A DNA stretch of 53,236 bases from Candidatus Poribacteria bacterium (GTDB lineage Bacteria; Poribacteria; WGA-4E; WGA-3G): the NCBI GenBank assembly GCA_021295715.1, contig JAGWBV010000002.1, positions 71,261-124,496 of the forward strand, read 5' to 3'. Shown one piece after another: positions 35,515 to 43,041 of the stretch; position 1 is the first letter of the stretch, and every line of letters starts with the position of its first letter. Position numbers and translations under genes: made by a program. The notes beneath the pieces were generated by a model. The model worked only from the letters and a program-made list of their open reading frames with translations, did not search any database and was not told the origin of the DNA.

Positions 35515-38500
35515 GTGGACCAGATGCAAACAAAAGCACAATCACAAAATGGAGCGGTCAACCTACCACCGCGTATGAAAGCGGCACTCGAACAGTACCA
35601 AAAACGGGTATGGACGATCAAACTCGCTGAAGGTGTACTGGCGGGAATTTTTGGTATCCTTGTCTCATATATCATCGTTTTTTGCTTAGACCGAGTCTTC
35701 GATACACCTACGCTTTTGCGATTACTCATTTTAGTAAGTGGTATGGTAGGAATGGTCTTTCTCTTACCTATGAAGTACTACAATTGGGTCTGGAAGCATA
35801 GGCAATTGGAGGGGGTCGCTCGGTTGTTGCAGCAAAGGTTCCCACGTTTTGGGGATCACGTGCTCGGTATCGTAGAATTAGCGCGTAATAGAGAGGATCA
35901 ATTGTCAAGTCCTACGCTGGTTGAGGCTGCCATGCGTCAGGTTGATGCCGAGGTCGCAAAACATAATTTGGCAGATGCGGTTCCGAATCCGAGGCACCGT
36001 CGCTGGGTAGGGTCGGTAGCATTCCCATTGGTATTGGTGGTAATCGGAGCCTTTGCAATACCCGCAACGAGTTGGAATACCTTTGCTCGGTGGCTGACCC
36101 CGTGGCGTGATGTGCCGCGTTACACTTTTGCCCAATTGGAGGGTGAATCAGGATTGCGTGTGGTCCCGTACGCCGAACCTTTCGATGTGGAAGCACGCCT
36201 AAAGGACGATTCGCCGTGGAAACCTGAGTCTGGAGAAGCCCGTTACGCAAACCAAGTCCCGGTGGTTGCGACGCGAGACGCAGCAGCGTACCGATTTCAA
36301 CTACCCCCGCAAACAAGGGATGGACGGCTCAAACTTCGAGTCGGAGATGCACGACGCTCCATCCGCATCGAACCCAAATTGCGTCCCGCCCTGACGCAGC
36401 TTACTGCAAAGGTAGAATTACCAGCCTATTTACAACGCAGTGAACCCCTTGTGGAGGATGTCCGCGGAGGGACACTCAGTTTATTGAAGGGGAGTACCGC
36501 AGTCTTAGAAGCCACAGCAACACGAGAACTCGCAGAAGCGACTTTGAATGATCGTCCACAACATGTTGATGGCGCGCGTGTGACGACTGATCCTATCAGC
36601 GTCGTAGGAGGGGTTTCTAACCCCGATACCTTACTCCAGTTGGCATGGCGTGATCGCTTTGGTCTTGCTGCCCGTGAACCCCAAGTGATACAGTTAGAGG
36701 TGCAAGAAGATGAATCCCCGAGGGTTAGTTTCAACAAACTAAAGAATAATCGTGTTGTCCTTTCGAGTGAGGTTCTCACTTTTGAGATTCAGGCGGGTGA
36801 CGACTTCGGTGTAAAACAAGTGGGTTTGGAATGGGAAGGCATTGGCAACCCGATTCACAATCCCGAACCTACGAGTGGTGAGAAAACAGTAGCATCCGGC
36901 ACACCAACTACGGATGTTATGACGGTTGCTGCTACCTTTTCTGCTGTGCGTGAAAATGTGCGTCCACAGAGTCTGCGCCTGCGCGCCTTCGCTGAGGATT
37001 ATTTTCCCGGTCGCGAGCGCGTCCGTTCACCGGACCTTGTTGTACATGTGCTGACCCCAGCGGAACATTTCAAATGGTTAGTCGGGCAGATGGAACTCTG
37101 GATGGGGGCAGCACAGGAGGTCCACGACAAGGAATTGCAGTTGCACGAAACCAATCGTGAACTGCGTGACCTGCCCCCCGAAGCACTTGACGATCCGGCG
37201 CAGCGCAGGAAACTGCAAAATCAAGCGGCTGCCGAGCGTGCCAATGCAGCAAGACTTGAGAGTCTCATCCAACTTGGAACTGAACTGGTGCAAGAAGCGA
37301 CAAAGAACGAAGAATTCGATCCGAATCATCTTGAATTGTGGGCAGAAACACTCAAGATGTTAGAGGAGATCGCAGGGCAGAGAATGCCCTCTGTTGCTGA
37401 CTTACTTGCGCGGGCGGCTGAGGCACCAGGGATGAGCAACGGTAAGCCCATTAGCAATCAGCCATCAGCCATCAGCCATCAGCAAGAAAACCGAAAGGAG
37501 GGGACTGACAGCCGACTGCTGACGACTGATAGCCACTCTGTGGAGAAATACGGTCCTGAGAGCAAGAATCCTCCTGAAGGGTTAGACGAAATACCAGAAG
37601 ATCCGAATACTCTGGGAGCGGGAGTTAATGTAAATCGAAGCAAACAACCTGAGGGTAAGCCGGGTTATATACCCGCCAATCCCACGCCGCGTGTCCTTGA
37701 TGTTGAATCCGGTTTCAATGAGGAGGAAGACGCGGCAGGACAGGCACCACAAGTCGTTGGTGGACTCGGAATCCCTACGACGACCCTCAAAGGGAGCGGT
37801 AGAAAGGATGAGGAGGAAGAACCCCCAGCTCCCCAGACAGCGGAACTCGTCTTGGAAGCGGTCAAAGAACAGCAGGAATTGTTGGATGCCTTTGCCGAGT
37901 TGGCAGCAGAAATGAACAAATTGCTCACAGGTTTTGAAAACAGTACATTTGTGAAACGTTTGAAAGCCGCATCGCGACGGCAGATTGACATCGCAGTGGA
38001 CCTGAACGATCTGGACGGTTTCGGTCAGGATGCAGGTGATGCAGTGGAAAATGCGTTTGATCGGGAGCGTTTGGCTGAAAAAGAGATCTCGGAGTCTAAG
38101 GTAGCATCTACACTGCTACAAGACATGGCTGCTTATGCTGACAGGCGACCCTCCGAAGGTTTCTCGCGTGTGCTTTCGGAGATGCAAGACGCTATTGTAT
38201 CCGACCAGATGCAGGACATGGCGGCAGCGATTAATGACAATTTTATCGGTGACGCAACAATCGAGGCGGAATTCTGGGCAGATACCTTGGATCGGTGGGC
38301 AGAGCAGTTGGTGGATCCGCTCCCTGAAGGAGAACCTCCAGGAGAGGGTGGAATGGTTACATTGCCGAACCTACCCCCGGAAATCGTTGTCGAAGTGATG
38401 CGGATCATCAATCGTGAAATCCAATTACGGGAAGAGACACGGAAGCTTGAGCAGGCGAAGGAGGCACTTACTCCTGATGAATACCGTGAGCGCAGCATCG

Positions 38501-38937
38501 CGCTGTACGATACACAAATCACGCTCACTGAAGACACTCGCGAGGTAGAGGCACAGATGAGTCTTCTGCCTAACGCACAGGAACGCTTCATCCAGGGACA
38601 ACTCGCGAAGGTAGGACGAGCGGCAGAGGTTATGGAGGAGGTAGAAGACATACTCGCAGAACCGGATACCGGTCCCAAAGCGATTGCTGCAATAACGGAA
38701 GTAATTGAAATCCTACTCCAAACCGGACGGGTTCCAAATGCTCCTATGATTACCAATGCACCGCCAGCCACTGCTTCTGCTTTGATGCTCCTCGGTGTCG
38801 GTGATGACAGCGGTAGAGCTTCCATTGAAAATCGTTCACCGAGACAGGCAACTGGGAAAGCAGGGCGCGTGTTACCGGAAGAGTTTCGTCAAGGTTTGGA
38901 CGCTTATTTTGATGCTTTGGAAGGGAGAACCCAATGA
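35515..38937 (+). CDS. Giant DUF4175-like membrane-anchored periplasmic protein, with repeat insertion
   Basis: 1140 residues from a GTG at 35515 (AAAGGAG 8 bases upstream). Three helices near the N terminus: VLAGIFGILVSYIIVF, LLILVSGMVGMVFLLPM and VAFPLVLVVIGAFAIP. A long periplasmic region follows, with beta-rich modules (PLSVVGGVSNPDT-like, DDFGVKQVGLEWEG) and then coiled helices rich in Glu and Gln (QEVHDKELQLHETNRELRDL; REIQLREETRKLEQAKEALT). It resembles DUF4175-type proteins that accompany MoxR operons. Residues about 645-674 (ISNQPSAISHQQENR, TDSRLLTTDSHS) are encoded by a copy of the TCAGC element (37448-37537), kept in frame. The last base run ATGA overlaps the next start. Confidence 0.8.
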   Translation: MDQMQTKAQSQNGAVNLPPRMKAALEQYQKRVWTIKLAEGVLAGIFGILVSYIIVFCLDRVFDTPTLLRLLILVSGMVGMVFLLPMKYYNWVWKHRQLEGVARLLQQRFPRFGDHVLGIVELARNREDQLSSPTLVEAAMRQVDAEVAKHNLADAVPNPRHRRWVGSVAFPLVLVVIGAFAIPATSWNTFARWLTPWRDVPRYTFAQLEGESGLRVVPYAEPFDVEARLKDDSPWKPESGEARYANQVPVVATRDAAAYRFQLPPQTRDGRLKLRVGDARRSIRIEPKLRPALTQLTAKVELPAYLQRSEPLVEDVRGGTLSLLKGSTAVLEATATRELAEATLNDRPQHVDGARVTTDPISVVGGVSNPDTLLQLAWRDRFGLAAREPQVIQLEVQEDESPRVSFNKLKNNRVVLSSEVLTFEIQAGDDFGVKQVGLEWEGIGNPIHNPEPTSGEKTVASGTPTTDVMTVAATFSAVRENVRPQSLRLRAFAEDYFPGRERVRSPDLVVHVLTPAEHFKWLVGQMELWMGAAQEVHDKELQLHETNRELRDLPPEALDDPAQRRKLQNQAAAERANAARLESLIQLGTELVQEATKNEEFDPNHLELWAETLKMLEEIAGQRMPSVADLLARAAEAPGMSNGKPISNQPSAISHQQENRKEGTDSRLLTTDSHSVEKYGPESKNPPEGLDEIPEDPNTLGAGVNVNRSKQPEGKPGYIPANPTPRVLDVESGFNEEEDAAGQAPQVVGGLGIPTTTLKGSGRKDEEEEPPAPQTAELVLEAVKEQQELLDAFAELAAEMNKLLTGFENSTFVKRLKAASRRQIDIAVDLNDLDGFGQDAGDAVENAFDRERLAEKEISESKVASTLLQDMAAYADRRPSEGFSRVLSEMQDAIVSDQMQDMAAAINDNFIGDATIEAEFWADTLDRWAEQLVDPLPEGEPPGEGGMVTLPNLPPEIVVEVMRIINREIQLREETRKLEQAKEALTPDEYRERSIALYDTQITLTEDTREVEAQMSLLPNAQERFIQGQLAKVGRAAEVMEEVEDILAEPDTGPKAIAAITEVIEILLQTGRVPNAPMITNAPPATASALMLLGVGDDSGRASIENRSPRQATGKAGRVLPEEFRQGLDAYFDALEGRTQ
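37448..37537. repeat. TCAGC element inserted in frame in the giant DUF4175-like gene
   Basis: CCATTAGCAATCAGCCATCA, GCCATCAGCCATCAGC, AAGAAAACCGAAAGGAGGGG, ACTGACAGCCGACTGCTGAC and GACTGATAGCCACT. It has the same arm order as the intergenic copies (left TCAGC run, inner centre, right CTGACAGCCGA) and encodes 30 residues without a stop. Confidence 0.8.
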
Positions 38938-39881
38938 CAAATCCATGGAAAGAGCCTATTCCGTTCGAGGTATTCGCCAGTTTCAAGAGGATTGAGACGG
39001 GCAATCCAATCATTTCTCTGCCACCACCGCTTTGGGCAGCGGCGACCCACGCTATTATCGTTGATGAAACGGTACACTATATCTGGTGTAAGCGTGACCT
39101 TGGTGTCCGATGGTTGATAATGCATGCGACGGCTCCGATGAGTGATCTTACCAACATTACACAGGATGCCCGGAATCCTATCCTTGAACCTTCAGCGGAT
39201 GGCTTCGATGACGCAGCCGTTGAGTACCCTTTCCCGTTTCTGAATCCTGCTGATGGCAAATTCTACATGTATTATCGGGGCAAGGGGAAAACGACCCCTG
39301 AACAGACGGGACTACTCGTGAGCGATGGAGACCTTGGTGAGTGGCGACGTGTCCGGCACTCACCCGTCATTCCTGCGGATACCGAACACGAACGACACGG
39401 CTCAACCCACCCCTCGATTGCGATAGAGGACGACACAATCCACATCGTTTATACAGGAAAGGCAACACAGTCATTCGGAGAGGGATTGACGATGTGTCAT
39501 GCGACCGCGCCGACGAGTAATCCAGCATCGGTCAGAAAAAATCCTGACAATCCCGTTTTTACGGGGAGCGGACAAGCGTGGGACAGTAAATCCGTTCGTG
39601 AAACCGAGTTGTTCAAGGATTCACAGTACTTCCATATTCTCTATGGTGGATACGATGGCGAAGTTTGGCGGATTGGGCACGTGCGCACTCGCGATTTCCA
39701 TACCTTTGAACCGAACCCCTATAATCCGATATTTACACCGTCTGACGATCCCGATGCGTTTGATTGCGATGGGGTGCTGACAGGCCAGATCTTCGAAGTT
39801 GGAGACACCTACGCTATGCTTTACGCAGGCAAGAAGGGTCAGGAATGGCAGACGGGCTTGGCTACAATCCGAGAAAATTAG
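38934..39881 (+). CDS. GH130/GH43-like five-bladed-propeller glycosidase or phosphorylase
   Basis: 315 residues; its ATG overlaps the previous stop by four bases (ATGA), so it is translated as part of the MoxR operon. Propeller blades are visible: WAAATHAIIVDETVHYIWCK, EYPFPFLNPADGKFYMYYRG, STHPSIAIEDDTIHIVYTGK, RETELFKDSQYFHILYGGYD and CDGVLTGQIFEVGDTYAMLY. The spacing and the NPILEPS / NPVFTGSG / NPIFTPSDDP blade edges fit GH130-like mannoside phosphorylases or GH43-like glycosidases. No signal peptide, so the substrate is met in the cytosol. A carbohydrate enzyme inside a MoxR/VWA operon is unusual. Family choice is uncertain. Confidence 0.7.
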   Translation: MTNPWKEPIPFEVFASFKRIETGNPIISLPPPLWAAATHAIIVDETVHYIWCKRDLGVRWLIMHATAPMSDLTNITQDARNPILEPSADGFDDAAVEYPFPFLNPADGKFYMYYRGKGKTTPEQTGLLVSDGDLGEWRRVRHSPVIPADTEHERHGSTHPSIAIEDDTIHIVYTGKATQSFGEGLTMCHATAPTSNPASVRKNPDNPVFTGSGQAWDSKSVRETELFKDSQYFHILYGGYDGEVWRIGHVRTRDFHTFEPNPYNPIFTPSDDPDAFDCDGVLTGQIFEVGDTYAMLYAGKKGQEWQTGLATIREN

Positions 39882-39896
39882 AGGAGGACTGAAGAG

Positions 39897-41729
39897 ATGC
39901 GTCATTTACGATATGTCTTAATAATGGGTGCTTGCGTCGGTATGTCGCTTGGCGTTGTTTTTGCACAGGACAAGGTTCTGAGCGTTGGGACCCTCCGAGG
40001 TCACATTACTGATTTAACGCCAGCACAGAACCCGGTTGAAGGCGTTGAGGTCAAGATTGTTGCCCAAGATGGCGGTAAGGAGTTTATAACTGAGACAGAT
40101 GCAAAGGGGAATTACAAACACGCCTTGCTTCCCGCCGGACGCTACATGATTAGCATATCTAAAGAGGGATACGACGAGCGAGTTGGGCGACCTGTTAATG
40201 TCGTTAAAGGTGGTGACCACTTCATCCCGCTCAAAATGGCTAAAAAAGGCAAAATCAAAATGTTCGTTGACGTGCAACGGGATGAAAGAATGAACATTGT
40301 TATCAAACAGCGAATTGTATCCCTGCTTCAACGTGTCGCCGAAGGTGTCGGCAAACGTTACGATTTGGATGAGGCAGCTGTCAAAACACTTCATCAGTCA
40401 TTTCTCGATTCAATTGAGGGGGCATCGGAATCGGGTGGCGATCTGAGTGTCTTTGCAAAGCCAGTGGAAGAAGGAAACATATCGTTGCTTGAAATGTTAT
40501 TATCGCATCCGGTTTGCCAGGCGGCGTTCGCTAAACACTTGAGCGAGGCACAACTTCAAGATTATTTGGAATTTACGGAGGCACGAGAAGTTCGAGATCG
40601 ACAGGCAGTCGTTCAGTGGATTACTGCCATACTTGATAAGGAACTCAGTTTGAGAACAGAGCAACGCGAAAAGGTTGTCCAGTCGCTACTTGATGCAACA
40701 GAGAACGAACTTTTTCCGAACTCAATGAACGCATTGCGGCTCAAGCCACAACAAGCGGCACAGTTGATGCACTACAGGTTAAAAATTTCATTGGATGGCA
40801 TTTTAAGTGAGGCACAGTCCAAGGTTTGGCAGGGATTGGTTAGGGCTAAGGCAAACAAAGTGGATATGTTTATTATCGCACCAGAGGTCGGTATCCAAAA
40901 AGTAATCAGGGCTGAGAAGATAAATGACGGAGATGTTGCCGCCCCGAACAAGAGGTTTGTGTTTATCCCCGATGAACCAGACAAGCATGTTGGAATAGAG
41001 AAAGAATTTGAAGTCGTGATCGATGATATAATGATTGATCGACAAGAACAGCAACCTTGGATTGAGCTTAACACTAATATAGCGGAATCGCAGGAGCAAA
41101 GAATGGAGATCGCCGAAGCTAAACTCGTAGCACATACCGAGTTGTTAGGCACCCTCGATGAACGTGCTGCTCGACGTTTGGCACTCGTTGCCAAGGGTGT
41201 GGCACAACAGCACTTTGAAGCCCACGACGAAACCCGTGAAGCGTTATCCCGGGAAATCGAAGCGGATCTCACGAAGAAAGTCGAAGATGGCAAAATGACT
41301 CGTGAAGAGGCGACTGCGATGCTTAACTTCACTCTGAAAAACGCGATGGATGAATTATGGGGAGATGGAGGACCAAACATTGAGATTACAAGTCATCCGC
41401 TGTATCAACAGGCGATCAAAGATGTGCTTTCTGAAGAGGCATTTGCGGCATATAGCAAACACCAAACCGAGAGAGTGGCTTTGCATCAACAGGTGTTACG
41501 TGATGTAGTGGTGGCGTGCACCGATATGCATCTGCTTTTAGATGACACACAACGGGAGCGGTTGGAAACGGCAGCATCGCAGTTGGTACCGAACCTACTT
41601 AGCAAGAGAAGTCCTTCGATCTTGATGTTTTTCCAACTCTTTCCACAGACGGTAGATTTTGAAGTCCTGACAGCCTGGCAGCAGACGGAGTTTGAACGTG
41701 TATTCGGTCCGATGGTATGGAGGAGATAA
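39897..41729 (+). CDS. Secreted protein with a carboxypeptidase-regulatory-like domain and a helical body
   Basis: 610 residues; AGGAGG lies 9 bases before the ATG. Signal peptide LIMGACVGMSLGVVFAQ. Residues about 28-115 form a carboxypeptidase-regulatory-like beta sandwich (LRGHITDLTPAQNPVEGVEV; DAKGNYKHALLPAGRYMISI). The rest is helical and rich in Glu, Gln and Lys; a similar unit seems to occur twice (EQREKVVQSLLDATENELF ... QWITAILDKEL and HDETREALSREIEADLTKK ... EEATAMLNFTL). This is typical of planctomycete exported proteins of unknown function. The next gene starts 3 bases after the stop, so both belong to the operon. Confidence 0.7.
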   Translation: MRHLRYVLIMGACVGMSLGVVFAQDKVLSVGTLRGHITDLTPAQNPVEGVEVKIVAQDGGKEFITETDAKGNYKHALLPAGRYMISISKEGYDERVGRPVNVVKGGDHFIPLKMAKKGKIKMFVDVQRDERMNIVIKQRIVSLLQRVAEGVGKRYDLDEAAVKTLHQSFLDSIEGASESGGDLSVFAKPVEEGNISLLEMLLSHPVCQAAFAKHLSEAQLQDYLEFTEAREVRDRQAVVQWITAILDKELSLRTEQREKVVQSLLDATENELFPNSMNALRLKPQQAAQLMHYRLKISLDGILSEAQSKVWQGLVRAKANKVDMFIIAPEVGIQKVIRAEKINDGDVAAPNKRFVFIPDEPDKHVGIEKEFEVVIDDIMIDRQEQQPWIELNTNIAESQEQRMEIAEAKLVAHTELLGTLDERAARRLALVAKGVAQQHFEAHDETREALSREIEADLTKKVEDGKMTREEATAMLNFTLKNAMDELWGDGGPNIEITSHPLYQQAIKDVLSEEAFAAYSKHQTERVALHQQVLRDVVVACTDMHLLLDDTQRERLETAASQLVPNLLSKRSPSILMFFQLFPQTVDFEVLTAWQQTEFERVFGPMVWRR

Positions 41730-41731
41730 CG

Positions 41732-42931
41732 ATGATGACAGTTTCAAAGTCTGTAAAGTGTGCTAAAGTCCGTAAAGTCGTCAATAGCTTTCATCGGGAA
41801 TCGGAGTGTTTTTGCTTAGGCGTTTCCCCCTTTCCTACAGGAAAAGTCGGGAATCGGAGTTCCCGCCTGCTAACTTGCGAACTTTTTTATTTTTTTCTTG
41901 TGATGCTGGTCATATTTTTAATTGAAACCGCGAATGCCCAGGAGGTCGCCCTCCGTTATGGGACGGGTGTCCCTGCGGCAGTTCGTATCATCAATGATCG
42001 CGGCTTACGCTATCTTGCGAACACGCAAATGGAGGACGGCGGTTGGTCAGGTGCGGGGAGCGGACCCGGCGTAACAGGAATTTGTGTCATGGCATTGATG
42101 GCGAGTGGCGAAGATCCTGACTTCGGTCCTTATACCACGAACATCCGTAAAGCCTTGCAGCATATTATCAGCAATCAGGATACAAGGACGGGATACATCG
42201 GTGGGACTTGGGGCGGACATGGATCGATGTACCAGCACGGTTTTGCTCTCTTGGCACTCTCCGAAGCGTATGGTGCGGTCAGTGAACGACTGCTCTGGGA
42301 AGGGAGCGATGTCCCATCTCAACGGCGACGCACCCTTAGCGAAGCATTGGAGCTGGCAGTGCGCTCCTCATTGACTTCACAGCGGAAGAATCCGTGGGGG
42401 GCTTGGCGTTACTCTCCAGATTCCCAAGATGCTGACACAACTGTGGCTGGAACTGTGTTGATGGGCGTACTGGGTGCTCGAAATGCCGGTATTGAAATTC
42501 CCAACGAAGCCGTTGACAAGGCGGTGAGTTTTTTCCAGACACATACGATGCAAAACGGGAGTGTAACGTATCAGATGACAAGCAGTCACGGTGGTGGACT
42601 CACTCGGACGGCAATTGGTACCCTAATTTATGCGATTGCAAAAAGAAAGGATACGCCTGAGTACAAAGCCGCTTCTGAGTTCATCAAACGTAGAATTGAC
42701 CAGCGCGGTACTGGACATCTGTTCTATAATCTTTACTATATGGCGCAGGCGCTGTTTCAAAGTGACTTTGAGGCGTGGAAGGCGTGGAATCAGAGGACCA
42801 TCGAGTGGCTTCAGAAGACACAGGCAGAAGATGGCAGTTTCTCGAGTTCCCATGGCAGAGCCTACGGCACGGGTATGGCTATCCTCGCTTTGGCGTTGAA
42901 CTATCGTCTCTTGCCTATCTATGAAAGATAG
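41732..42931 (+). CDS. Secreted prenyltransferase/squalene-cyclase-fold (alpha6-alpha6 barrel) protein
   Basis: 399 residues from ATG 41732 (GGAGGAGATAACG upstream). The mature part is an alpha/alpha-barrel with QW-like motifs: GLRYLANTQMEDGGWSGAGS, ALQHIISNQDTRTGYIGGTW, NPWGAWRYSPDSQDADTTVA, FFQTHTMQNGSVTYQM and WLQKTQAEDGSFSSSHGRAY. There is no cyclase DXDD motif, so catalysis of terpene cyclisation is doubtful; secreted members of this fold are common in PVC bacteria with unknown roles. Between the start codon and the signal peptide (VMLVIFLIETANAQ) lie about 50 odd residues encoded by repeat-like DNA (41743-41880), so a downstream start may be the real one. Confidence 0.75.
   Translation: MMTVSKSVKCAKVRKVVNSFHRESECFCLGVSPFPTGKVGNRSSRLLTCELFYFFLVMLVIFLIETANAQEVALRYGTGVPAAVRIINDRGLRYLANTQMEDGGWSGAGSGPGVTGICVMALMASGEDPDFGPYTTNIRKALQHIISNQDTRTGYIGGTWGGHGSMYQHGFALLALSEAYGAVSERLLWEGSDVPSQRRRTLSEALELAVRSSLTSQRKNPWGAWRYSPDSQDADTTVAGTVLMGVLGARNAGIEIPNEAVDKAVSFFQTHTMQNGSVTYQMTSSHGGGLTRTAIGTLIYAIAKRKDTPEYKAASEFIKRRIDQRGTGHLFYNLYYMAQALFQSDFEAWKAWNQRTIEWLQKTQAEDGSFSSSHGRAYGTGMAILALALNYRLLPIYER
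41743..41880. repeat. Repeat-like DNA at the 5' end of the prenyltransferase-fold gene
   Basis: Two near copies of AAAGTCTGTAAAGTGTG / AAAGTCCGTAAAGTCGTC (about 41745-41780) followed by CGGGAATCGGAG, a spacer and the inverted repeat GGGAATCGGAGTTCCC, ending near CTAACTTGCG. It is translated as part of the gene's N terminus. Confidence 0.5.
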
Positions 42932-43032
42932 CAGTCAGTCGTCAGCAATCAGCAGTCAGAAAGAAGGTGCTACTTTGTCAGGAACCTTTTACCGATAGCT
43001 GAAAGCCGAAAGCCGACGGCTACTAAAAAAGG
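42930..43032. repeat. Full copy of the TCAGC inverted-repeat element
   Basis: GCAGTCAGTCGTCAGCAATC, AGCAGTCAGAAAGAAGG, a centre, CCTTTTACCGATAGCTGAAA, GCCGAAAGCCGACGGC and TACTAAAAAAGGAG. Its right arm closely matches the copy at 26897-27022, and it also ends exactly in the ribosome site of the following gene. Confidence 0.8.
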
Positions 43033-43041
43033 AGAAATACG

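Noticed and set aside
38133-38825. 230-residue Ser/Arg-rich frame on the minus strand
   Set aside because: Antisense to the conserved giant membrane protein; composition is typical of a complement frame and no ribosome site or motif is present.
40772-41380. 202-residue minus-strand frame
   Set aside because: Antisense to the helical body of the carboxypeptidase-regulatory protein; Ser/Ile-rich shadow frame.
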